Source: CAZWMK01 sp964635065 (GTDB taxonomy: Bacteria > Pseudomonadota > Alphaproteobacteria > Sphingomonadales > Sphingomonadaceae). Taken from it: a stretch of 24,022 nt of DNA. The notes under the pieces were generated by a model. It was not told the DNA's origin and did no database searches. It worked only from the letters and a program-made list of their open reading frames with translations. This document shows positions 7,784 to 14,939 of this stretch, in pieces. The translations under genes were made by a program, and so were the position numbers. The stretch is taken from the NCBI GenBank assembly GCA_964635065.1, contig CAZWMK010000021.1:1-24022 (forward strand). Reading direction: 5' to 3'. How positions within the stretch are numbered: the stretch's first letter is position 1; each line of letters begins with the position of its first letter.

Positions 7784-8328
7784 AGCACATGCTGCACCGT
7801 CACCTTGCCTTTGCCGCCCTTGCCGTCCTTCTGGCCGTTCCCGCTTCCGGGCAGGGCAGCCTTGGTGCATCGGCCCTGCGCAATCACGACACGCGCGCTC
7901 CGATCGATATCGATGCCGCGCGAATCGAGGTGCGCGATCTCGACCGCCAGGCGATATTTTCGGGGAGCGTCAAGGTTCGCCAAGGTGGAATGACGCTGGA
8001 TTCGGCGCGTATCCGCGTTTTCTACGACCGGCTTGGCGGCGATCTCGAAATCAAGCGGCTTGATGCCGATGGCGGCGTGGTGCTGTCCAGCCCGTCGGAA
8101 AAGGCGTCGGCGCGCTATGGCGTATATGATGTGCCTGCCCGCACCTTGACGATGATCGGTGGCGTGGTCTTGAACCAGAATGGCTCGGTACTGCGCGGCG
8201 AACGGCTGACGATCAATCTTGAAACCGGCCGTTCGACGCTGGATGGCCGTATGTCGCCCGATTCTGCGGCGCCTGGCAGCCGTGTGACCGGCCGATTTGT
8301 CGTTTCGCCGCGGAACGCCGCGCAATAG
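7780..8328 (+). CDS. lptA: LPS transport periplasmic protein LptA
   Basis: LptA polymerises into the periplasmic bridge that carries lipopolysaccharide from LptC to the outer-membrane LptDE complex. The product has 182 residues. Residues 1-23 form a signal peptide (HLAFAALAVLLAVPASG core). The OstA-type domain runs about residues 38-160, with the characteristic opening PIDIDAARIEVRDLDRQAIF, then FSGSVKVRQGGMTLDSARIR and a late VLNQNGSVLRGERLTINL repeat-like strand. The start ATG overlaps the lptC stop. The C-terminal 20 residues are polar and probably disordered. lptB follows after a 129-bp gap, longer than in most relatives. Confidence 0.95.
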   Translation: MKHMLHRHLAFAALAVLLAVPASGQGSLGASALRNHDTRAPIDIDAARIEVRDLDRQAIFSGSVKVRQGGMTLDSARIRVFYDRLGGDLEIKRLDADGGVVLSSPSEKASARYGVYDVPARTLTMIGGVVLNQNGSVLRGERLTINLETGRSTLDGRMSPDSAAPGSRVTGRFVVSPRNAAQ

Positions 8329-8330
8329 CT

Positions 8331-8359
8331 TTGCAAGCGCAGCGATCCGTCGCTAATTT
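8331..8359 (+). promoter_or_regulatory. Candidate sigma-70-type promoter for lptB-rpoN
   Basis: TTGCAA (8331-8336) and TAATTT (8354-8359) are separated by exactly 17 bases inside the 129-bp lptA-lptB interval. Matches to consensus are only 4/6 and 3/6, so this is a suggestion. A small hairpin (AGCGA 8341-8345, TCGCT 8350-8354) overlaps the spacer. Confidence 0.28.
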
Positions 8360-8457
8360 CAGCCATGCATATTTCGCGCCAAGTGCGTAGCCTACACCAT
8401 GCCTTAACCATCGCATGCTAGGGCTATGTCAAAGCGCATCCTGACGCTTGGGATTTT

Positions 8458-9228
8458 ATGGACACGCAAGTCACGGCATTCAACGCAAATGGCAATGACC
8501 CCCTGTCACAGGGGTTGGCGGTCGTATCCATCGGCAAGCGTTACGACAAGCGCGTCGTGCTGCGTGACGTGTCGCTGAGCGTGCGGCGCGGGGAAGTCGT
8601 CGGTTTGCTGGGGCCGAACGGGGCAGGCAAGACGACCTGCTTCTATTCGATCATGGGCCTTGTCATGCCCGACAGTGGCCGCATTTTGCTGGACAATGCC
8701 GACATCACGGGCCTGCCGATGTATCGCCGCGCAGCCTTGGGGCTGGGTTATCTGCCGCAGGAGGCCTCGATCTTCCGCGGGCTGACGGTCGAGGACAATA
8801 TCCGCGCCGTGCTCGAAGTCGCCGAACCCGATGCCGCCGCCCGCGCAGCGCGGCTGGAACAGCTTCTGGACGAATTTTCGATCAAGCGCCTGCGCGCATC
8901 TCCGGCCATGGCGCTGTCCGGTGGCGAACGACGGCGCTGCGAAATCGCGCGCGCGCTGGCGGCCAATCCGTCGATCATGCTCCTCGATGAACCCTTTGCC
9001 GGCATCGATCCAATTTCGATTGCCGATATCCGCGAACTGGTGCGCCACCTGAAAGACCGCAATATCGGCGTCTTGATCACCGATCACAATGTCCGCGAGA
9101 CGCTCGACATCGTCGACCGCGCCTGCATCATCTATGATGGCCGCGTGTTGTTCGAGGGCACACCCGAAGCGCTGGTTGCCGATGAAACGGTACGCCGCGT
9201 CTATCTCGGCGAAGGATTCAGCCTCTAG
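8458..9228 (+). CDS. lptB: LPS export ABC transporter ATP-binding protein LptB
   Basis: Cytoplasmic ATPase that powers extraction of lipopolysaccharide from the inner membrane as part of LptB2FG. The 256-residue protein has the complete ABC set: Walker A GPNGAGKTT (residues 52-60), Q-loop Gln101 in GYLPQEASIFRGLTV, signature LSGGERRR (154-161), Walker B IMLLDEPFAGID (173-184) and H-loop His210 in LITDHNVRETLDIVD. The tail RVYLGEGFSL is typical of LptB. The N-terminus has about 18 extra residues (to LSQGL) before the usual ABC start; the ATG at 8458 has only a weak GGGA upstream, and no other in-frame ATG is close, so the exact start is less certain. rpoN begins 3 bases after the stop, the classical lptB-rpoN pairing. 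Confidence 0.96.
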   Translation: MDTQVTAFNANGNDPLSQGLAVVSIGKRYDKRVVLRDVSLSVRRGEVVGLLGPNGAGKTTCFYSIMGLVMPDSGRILLDNADITGLPMYRRAALGLGYLPQEASIFRGLTVEDNIRAVLEVAEPDAAARAARLEQLLDEFSIKRLRASPAMALSGGERRRCEIARALAANPSIMLLDEPFAGIDPISIADIRELVRHLKDRNIGVLITDHNVRETLDIVDRACIIYDGRVLFEGTPEALVADETVRRVYLGEGFSL

Positions 9229-9231
9229 CCT

Positions 9232-10794
9232 ATGGCGCTGGGTCCTCGCCTTGATCTGCGCCAGTCGCAGCAGCTGGTGATGACGCCGCAGCTGCAGCAG
9301 GCGATCAAGCTGCTGGCGCTGTCCAATCTGGAGCTGGAAACCTACCTCGCGGGCGAAATCGAGAAAAACCCCCTGCTCGAGGCGACCACTGAAGATGGCG
9401 GTGGCGCCGACGAACCGTCAGAGCGTTCTGACACCGAATCCGGCAGTGTCGAAACGCCCGAACTGACCGCCGCCGATACACTGCTCGGTCATGATGCGCG
9501 CGCGCAGGGCGACGAGGGCGGCGACAGTCCGCTTGATGTCGATTATGCGGCGGAAACATTCCATCATGACAGTGCCGCCGACAGTGTCACGACTGGCACG
9601 GGCGCGGGGCTTGATGGTGGCCTGTCGCTGAACGGCGCGGGCATGGGCAGTGGCGGCGCCTTGCCCGATGACAGCAGCTTCGATGCGCAGCTCAGTGCCG
9701 TACGCACGCTTGGCGACGTGCTGGAAGAACAGGCCGTGGCGGCCTTGTCGGGGCCGGATCTGATGCTAGCGCGTCATCTCATCGACCTGATCGACGAAGC
9801 GGGTTATTTCACAGGCTCGATTGCCGAGATCGCGGAACGGCTGGAGATTGAACCCGCCACCGTCGAAGCTGTGCTGGGCGTCATCCAGACCTTCGAACCA
9901 GCGGGCGTCGGTGCGCGCAACCTTTCGGAGTGCCTGAAGATACAGGCTGCGGAAGTTGACCGCCTCGATCCGGCGATGGCGCGGATGCTGGACAATCTCG
10001 ATCTCGTCGCGCGCGGCGATATGGCGGGCCTGCGCCGCGTGTGCCGCGTTGAACAGGACGATATCATCGACATGATCCGCGAATTGCGGACCTATAATCC
10101 GAAACCCGGCCTGATCTATGGCGAAACCCGGACACAGGTGGTGGTGCCCGATATTTTCGTCGCCATGACGACATCGGGTGGCTGGGCAGTCGAACTGAAC
10201 AGCGCCACCTTGCCGCGCGTGCTGATCAACCGCAGCTATTATGTCGAACTGTCGGGTGCTGCGAACGACAAGGAATCGCGGGCCTGGCTGAACGAATGTC
10301 TGGCCTCTGCCAGCTGGCTGACGAAAACGCTGGACCAGCGCGCGCGGACGATCACCAAGGTTGCAACCGAAATCGTGCGCCAGCAGGATGGTTTCTTCCG
10401 CTTTGGCGTGGCGCACTTGAAGCCGTTGACGCTGCGCATGGTGGCCGATGCCATCGGCATGCACGAATCCACGGTCAGCCGCGTGACGACCAACAAATTC
10501 CTGTCGTGTGATCGCGGGCTGTTCGAACTGAAATATTTCTTCACCAGCGCCATCCAGTCTTCGGAAGGCGGCGAGGCGGTTTCGGCCGAAGCGGTGCGGG
10601 CGCGCATCGGCGATCTTATTGCCGGCGAATCCGCCGATGCCATTCTGTCCGACGACAAGCTGGTCGAGCTGCTGCGCGCCGAAGGGTTCGACATCGCGCG
10701 GCGCACGGTGGCGAAATACCGCGAGGCCATGGGCCTTGGTTCATCGGTCCAGCGCCGCCGTGCCGCGCTGCTGCGCGCGACCGGGGCCGCCTGA
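9232..10794 (+). CDS. rpoN: RNA polymerase sigma-54 factor
   Basis: Alternative sigma factor that directs RNA polymerase to -24/-12 promoters and needs enhancer-binding ATPase activators; often used for nitrogen, motility and carbon genes. The product has 520 residues. Region I is at residues 1-45 (LRQSQQLVMTPQLQQAIKLL, then LELETYLAGEIEKNPLLE). An acidic, Gly/Ser-rich region II covers about residues 50-165. The core-binding region follows, including AGVGARNLSECLKIQ and YNPKPGLIYGE. The helix-turn-helix is at MVADAIGMHESTVSRVTTNK, and the RpoN box ARRTVAKYRE is close to the C-terminus (about residue 489). The start ATG is 3 bases after lptB. Downstream the usual hpf and ptsN genes are not present in this window; instead a methyltransferase remnant follows. 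Confidence 0.97.
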   Translation: MALGPRLDLRQSQQLVMTPQLQQAIKLLALSNLELETYLAGEIEKNPLLEATTEDGGGADEPSERSDTESGSVETPELTAADTLLGHDARAQGDEGGDSPLDVDYAAETFHHDSAADSVTTGTGAGLDGGLSLNGAGMGSGGALPDDSSFDAQLSAVRTLGDVLEEQAVAALSGPDLMLARHLIDLIDEAGYFTGSIAEIAERLEIEPATVEAVLGVIQTFEPAGVGARNLSECLKIQAAEVDRLDPAMARMLDNLDLVARGDMAGLRRVCRVEQDDIIDMIRELRTYNPKPGLIYGETRTQVVVPDIFVAMTTSGGWAVELNSATLPRVLINRSYYVELSGAANDKESRAWLNECLASASWLTKTLDQRARTITKVATEIVRQQDGFFRFGVAHLKPLTLRMVADAIGMHESTVSRVTTNKFLSCDRGLFELKYFFTSAIQSSEGGEAVSAEAVRARIGDLIAGESADAILSDDKLVELLRAEGFDIARRTVAKYREAMGLGSSVQRRRAALLRATGAA

Positions 10795-10880
10795 CCGGCT
10801 GCGCATGCCGCCATGCTTGCCCCGCCCTGCGTTTCGTCGCAAGGGTGCGGGCCTGCGTGCGGGGGAGTATCGGGTGAGAT

Positions 10881-11726
10881 GTGCTGCGCCATCACATCGC
10901 GTCCGACAGCGTCGATCTGGTCTATCTCGATCCGCCGTTCAATTCGAACGCCGACTATAATATCCTGTTCAAATCACCATCAGGCAAGGCTGCCGACAGC
11001 CAGATCGAGGCGTTCGAGGACACCTGGCACTGGAACGACAAGGCCGAATCCGCCTTTCACGATGTGATGACCAGCGGCAACACCGATGTTGCCGAACTGC
11101 TGCGCGCGATGCGCGGGTTCCCGAAGGAAAACGACATGATGGCGTATCTTGCCATGATGGCGGTGCGCCTGATCGAACGGCGGATGAAGGATCGCTATGG
11201 CGCCGATCTCGCCTATCAGGTGATCGGCACGCCCAATGATCTGGCGTCGGCGGAAAAGCTCACCGCCGACGAACTGCACCAGTTCCAGTACTGGATCACC
11301 CAGGCCATCGACGGCCAGCCCTATCAGGGCGGGCGCAAGGGCGCGGACCGCAGCATCGACGGCTATCTGTATTTCACCGGCCACGACCGCAAGACCGAAG
11401 CGGCGATCATTTCGGTGAAGGCCGGGCGCAATGTCGGCGTGGCGATGGTGCGCGACCTGAAAGGCGTGATCGAACGCGAAAAGGCGCCGATCGGCATTTT
11501 CATCTGCGCCACCAACCCGACGCGCGAGATGGAACGCGAGGCGGCGGCGGCAGGTGTTTATGACGGCGCCGATGGCCGCAGCTATCCGCGTTTGCAGATC
11601 TTCACGCTGGCCGAATATTTTCAGGGCCTGCGCCCGAAAGTGCCGCTGCTCGACCGGCAGGCGGCCTATAAGAAGGCGGCGCGCGAAACCACCCCGCCCA
11701 GCGCGCAGACGACGCTCGATCTCTAG
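10881..11726 (+). CDS. Internally deleted DNA methyltransferase with retained C-terminal nuclease-like domain (probable remnant)
   Basis: The open frame codes 281 residues from a GTG at 10881; an in-frame TGA lies two codons upstream. Residues 1-95 match the start of a beta-class adenine/cytosine-N4 DNA methyltransferase: DLVYLDPPFNS carries catalytic motif IV (DPPF, residues 17-20), then ENDMMAYLAMMAVRLIE. In intact relatives LIE is followed by a block of the LHRVLKPTGSLYLHCD type, a variable region and the SAM-binding motif DPFxGxGTT. Here RLIE runs straight into ERRMKDRYG, which normally lies after the SAM motif, so roughly 150-200 residues including motif I seem to be missing. Residues 100-281 keep a restriction-endonuclease-like domain: SIDGYLYF, AIISVKAG, MVRDLKGVIEREKAPIGIFI, and EMEREAAAAGVY. 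The N-terminal GDN-type segment is also absent. Methylation activity is unlikely; nuclease or DNA-binding activity is open. Comparison with relatives is from memory, not a search. Confidence 0.75.
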   Translation: MLRHHIASDSVDLVYLDPPFNSNADYNILFKSPSGKAADSQIEAFEDTWHWNDKAESAFHDVMTSGNTDVAELLRAMRGFPKENDMMAYLAMMAVRLIERRMKDRYGADLAYQVIGTPNDLASAEKLTADELHQFQYWITQAIDGQPYQGGRKGADRSIDGYLYFTGHDRKTEAAIISVKAGRNVGVAMVRDLKGVIEREKAPIGIFICATNPTREMEREAAAAGVYDGADGRSYPRLQIFTLAEYFQGLRPKVPLLDRQAAYKKAARETTPPSAQTTLDL

Positions 11727-12499
11727 CTGGACAGCCGGTCGAGGAAGGCGTCGATTTCACGGGCAAGGCAGAGCCGGGCCTGCGGGTGGAAGGGCCAGTG
11801 GCCGGCGCCTGTGATTTCCCGGTAATCGGTCGGGCCGCACAGTTTCCGGGCCGTTGCGCGGGCGATGGCGGCGGGCGTCAGCCGGTCATGCGTGCCGATC
11901 AGCACCAGCGCGGGCCGGGTCAGCCGTGTGTAATCGACGCGGGTGGCGCGGGCATTGTCGAACCATGGCAGCGTGATCTGGCAGAGCGCGCGTCCCGAAT
12001 CCCAGACGTGGCGCGCGATTTCGCGGTCGGCCTCTTCGGGCGGCATGTCGTTATAGATGCCGCGCCGGGCTGCTTCGGGCGAAATCCGCACCGGATGCCT
12101 CCACCAGCCCCAGTCGCTGACGATGTCAAACAGGGTTTGCAGCGGCGCAAGGCCGAATGCATGGGTTGCGGTCGATGGGGCGGGTGCGATTAGCACCAGC
12201 GCGGCATGGGGCAGCTGCGCTGCCACCCGCTGGGCAATCAGGCCGCCCATGCTGTGGCCGATGATGATGGGCGGGCCATCCAGCGCCTGCGCGCTTTCGA
12301 CCATGGCGGCGACATGATCGTCGATGCCCTGATGGGCGAGGCCCGGCACGGGGGGCGCTTTCGGGTCGGTATCGTGCAGCGGCAGGGCCGGTGTGGCGAC
12401 CATGTGGCCGCGTGCGCGATAATGGTCGGCCAGCCATGTCCAGACATGCGGTGTCGACCACATGCCATGGATCATCAGGATCGGTGACGGTGCGTTCAT
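11723..12499 (-). CDS. Alpha/beta hydrolase
   Basis: A 258-residue cytoplasmic serine hydrolase of the alpha/beta fold, substrate unknown. The start is the ATG at 12499, preceded by AGGGGAG at 6 bases; an extended frame to 12547 has no such site. An oxyanion-hole type strand ILMIHGMWST (residues 7-16) is followed by the nucleophile elbow GHSMGG with Ser83, the acid Asp205 in LIGTHDRLTP, and His234 in TGAGHWPFHP, giving a complete Ser-Asp-His triad. There is no signal peptide. The cap region (about 115-180) is Trp-rich. It lies downstream of maeB on the same strand but about 120 bp away with a possible terminator between. It converges on the methyltransferase remnant, the two stop codons overlapping in a CTAG. 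It could be an esterase, lipase-like or haloalkane-type hydrolase; sequence alone does not decide. Confidence 0.92.
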   Translation of the reverse strand: MNAPSPILMIHGMWSTPHVWTWLADHYRARGHMVATPALPLHDTDPKAPPVPGLAHQGIDDHVAAMVESAQALDGPPIIIGHSMGGLIAQRVAAQLPHAALVLIAPAPSTATHAFGLAPLQTLFDIVSDWGWWRHPVRISPEAARRGIYNDMPPEEADREIARHVWDSGRALCQITLPWFDNARATRVDYTRLTRPALVLIGTHDRLTPAAIARATARKLCGPTDYREITGAGHWPFHPQARLCLAREIDAFLDRLSS

Positions 12500-12596
12500 C
12501 TGTGCTCCCCTGGGATGGCGGCCCGTCCGGATGCACCGGCGGGCCACTCATGTCATTGGGGCCGCAGACTAATCACAGTCGCAGCATTGGGAAAGC

Positions 12597-12619
12597 GCCT
12601 TGTTGCGGCCGGACAAGGC
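12597..12619 (-). terminator. Possible weak terminator after maeB
   Basis: GCCTTGT (12597-12603) and ACAAGGC (12613-12619) form a perfect 7-bp stem with a 9-base loop, starting 3 bases after the maeB stop. On the minus strand it is followed by GCTTTCCC, so the U run is short. It may only reduce read-through into the hydrolase gene. Confidence 0.42.
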
Positions 12620-12622
12620 CGT

Positions 12623-14895
12623 TCAGGCGACGACGCCCGCTGCCGCCAGCACGCCCATGGTCACGATGTCGCTGGCGTTTGCCGTCATCGGCACGATCTG
12701 CACCGGCTTCGACATGCCGGTCAAAAGCGGGCCAACCATGCGCCCGCCGCCGATTTCCTTCAGCAGCTTGGCCGTGATGTTGGCCGATTGCAGCCCCGGC
12801 ATGATCAGGACATTGGCCGGCCCCGACAGACGGCTGAACGGGTAAAGATGCGCCAGATCGCGGTTCAGCGCGACATCGGGCGACATCTCGCCTTCATATT
12901 CGAAGCCGACGCGACGTTCGTCGAGCAGCGCCACGGCATCGCGGATGTTGCTGAGGAAGTTACCCGGCGGATTGCCGAAGTTGGAATAGGACAGGAAGGC
13001 GACGCGTGGTTCCTGGCCCATGCGGCGGGCCACGGCAGCCGTTTGCTGCGCAATGTCGGCCAGCTGGGCGGCGGTGGGCCGTTCATTGACCGTCGTGTCG
13101 GCAATGAAGATCGTGTGGCTGCGACCGACAAAGAGATGGATGCCGAACGGCGTGTGTTCGGGCGCGGGGTCGATCACATGGCGCACCTGGCTCAGCGACT
13201 GACCGAAATGGCGCGTGACGCCGGTGATCATGACATCGCCCACGCCCATGTCGAGGAGAAGCGCGCCGAAGATGTTCCGGTCCTGATTGATCTGGCGCAT
13301 GCAGTCGCGCAGCAGGTGGCCGCGGCGCTGCATCCGTTGATACAGGCGTTCGGCCATCTGCGGAACGAGCGGACTGGTGCGGCTGTTATGGATTTCATAG
13401 CTGTCGGGATCGTCGACGCCCAGACGGGTCAGTGCTGCCTTCACCTTATCGTCACGGCCGACAAGGATCGGCACGCCATAGCCGCTGTTGCGGAAGGTGA
13501 CGGCCGAACGCAGCACGACTTCTTCCTCGGCCTCGGCGAAGATGACGCGTTTCGGATGCGCGCGGGCGCGATCGAAGCTGGTGGCAAGGACGGCGGTGGT
13601 GGGATTGAGGCGGGTTTTTAGCTGGGTGCGATAGGCCTCGGTATCCATGATCGGACGCCGGGCGACGCCGGTATCCATCGCCGCGCGGGCCACGGCCATC
13701 GGCACTGCTTCGATGAGACGCGGATCGAAGGGGGCCGGGATGATATATTCGGGGCCGAAGCTCTTCGCGCCGCCGCCATAGGCCGACGCCACTTCATCGG
13801 GCACTTCCTGCCGCGCCAGTTCGGCGATGGCGTTCGCTGCCGCGATCTTCATTTCCTCGTTGATCGTGGTGGCACGAACATCGAGCGCACCGCGGAAAAT
13901 ATAGGGGAAACCAAGCACGTTGTTGACCTGGTTCGGATAATCCGAACGGCCCGTGGCGATGATGGCGTCGGCGCGCACGGCTTTGACCTCGCCCGGCGTG
14001 ATTTCGGGATCGGGGTTGGCCATGGCGAAGATGATCGGCCGCGGCGCCATCGACTTGACCATGTCCTGTGTGACGGCGCCAGCCGCCGACAGGCCGAAGA
14101 ACACGTCGGCGCCCACCAGTGCCTCGGCCAGCGTGCGCGCGTCGGTCTGTGCGGCATGGGCGGATTTCCACTGGTTCATGCCATCGGTGCGGCCCTTGTA
14201 GATCACGCCCTTGCTGTCGCACATGATGACCTGGTTGGCGGGCACGCCCATCGCCTTCACCAGTTCGGTGCAGGCAATGGCGGCGGCACCCGCGCCGTTC
14301 ACGACGAGCTTGATGTCGCTCATCTTGCGGCCAGTCAGGTGCAGCGCATTGATGAGACCGGCGGCCGAGATGATCGCGGTGCCATGCTGATCGTCGTGAA
14401 AGACCGGAATCTTCATGCGCTCGCGCAGCTGCTGCTCGATGATGAAGCATTCGGGGGCCTTGATATCTTCAAGGTTGATGCCGCCGAAGCTGGGTTCGAG
14501 GAGTGCGACCGCGTTGATGATGGCGTCGGAATCATGCGTGTCGAGTTCGAGGTCGATCGAGTCGACGTCGGCAAAGCGCTTGAAGAGGACGGCCTTGCCT
14601 TCCATCACCGGCTTGGATGCCAGTGCGCCAAGGTCACCAAGGCCAAGGATCGCGGTGCCGTTCGAGATGACGGCGACAAGGTTGCCCTTGGCGGTATAAT
14701 CATAGGCCGCGTCCGGATCGGCGGCGATGGCGCGCACGGGGGCGGCAACGCCCGGCGAGTAGGCGAGGCTGAGGTCGCGCTGGGTTNNNNNNNNNNCTTG
14801 GACGCGATGATCTCGATCTTGCCGGGACGCTGGGTGCTGTGGAAGAACAGCGCTTCGCGATCTGAAAACTGCACCTTGCTTTTGTCTTCCGACAA
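12623..14895 (-). CDS. maeB: NADP-dependent malic enzyme, hybrid form with C-terminal phosphotransacetylase-like domain (interrupted by an assembly gap)
   Basis: Oxidatively decarboxylates malate to pyruvate and CO2, producing NADPH. The N-terminus (SEDKSKVQFSDREALFFHS to KIEIIASK) is read from a TTG at 14895 with a strong GGAGGG four bases upstream. The frame after the N gap begins TQRDLSLAYSPGVA, so the two parts are out of frame only because the gap is written as 10 bases; 8 bases (family sequence SK-PMA-TQRDL) would restore one protein of about 756 residues. Catalytic landmarks: YSPGVA, GKAVLFKRFADVD, LEPSFGGINLEDI, VFHDDQHGTA, the dinucleotide fold VVNGAGAAAIA and ANPDPEI. From about residue 430 a phosphotransacetylase-type domain follows, which in this family is regulatory (acetyl-CoA inhibition) and not catalytic. 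Divergent from mutS with 44 bp between starts. Confidence 0.96.
14787..14796. other. Assembly gap (10 N) inside maeB
   Basis: Ten Ns separate the codons for ASK and TQRDL of malic enzyme. For the reading frame to continue, the missing length must be 2 modulo 3; 8 bases fit the conserved PMA insert. The 10-N length is therefore a placeholder that creates a false frameshift. Confidence 0.93.
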
Positions 14896-14939
14896 TCGAC
14901 CCTCCAACACCCGGCAATTAATGGCTATGAACGGGACCG
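14896..14939. promoter_or_regulatory. Compact divergent start region of maeB and mutS
   Basis: Only 44 bp separate the TTG of maeB (minus) from the ATG of mutS (plus). It contains the maeB ribosome site (GGAGGG on the minus strand), an AT-rich core around 14916-14930, and ACGGGA as a ribosome site for mutS. There is too little room for two full promoters, so at least one promoter must lie within the neighbouring coding sequence. No clear -35/-10 pair is assignable. Confidence 0.5.

Noticed and set aside
12623..14917. Malic enzyme starting in the downstream frame at 14917
   Set aside because: The residues before the gap in that frame do not resemble the family, while the other frame gives the conserved N-terminus from the TTG at 14895.
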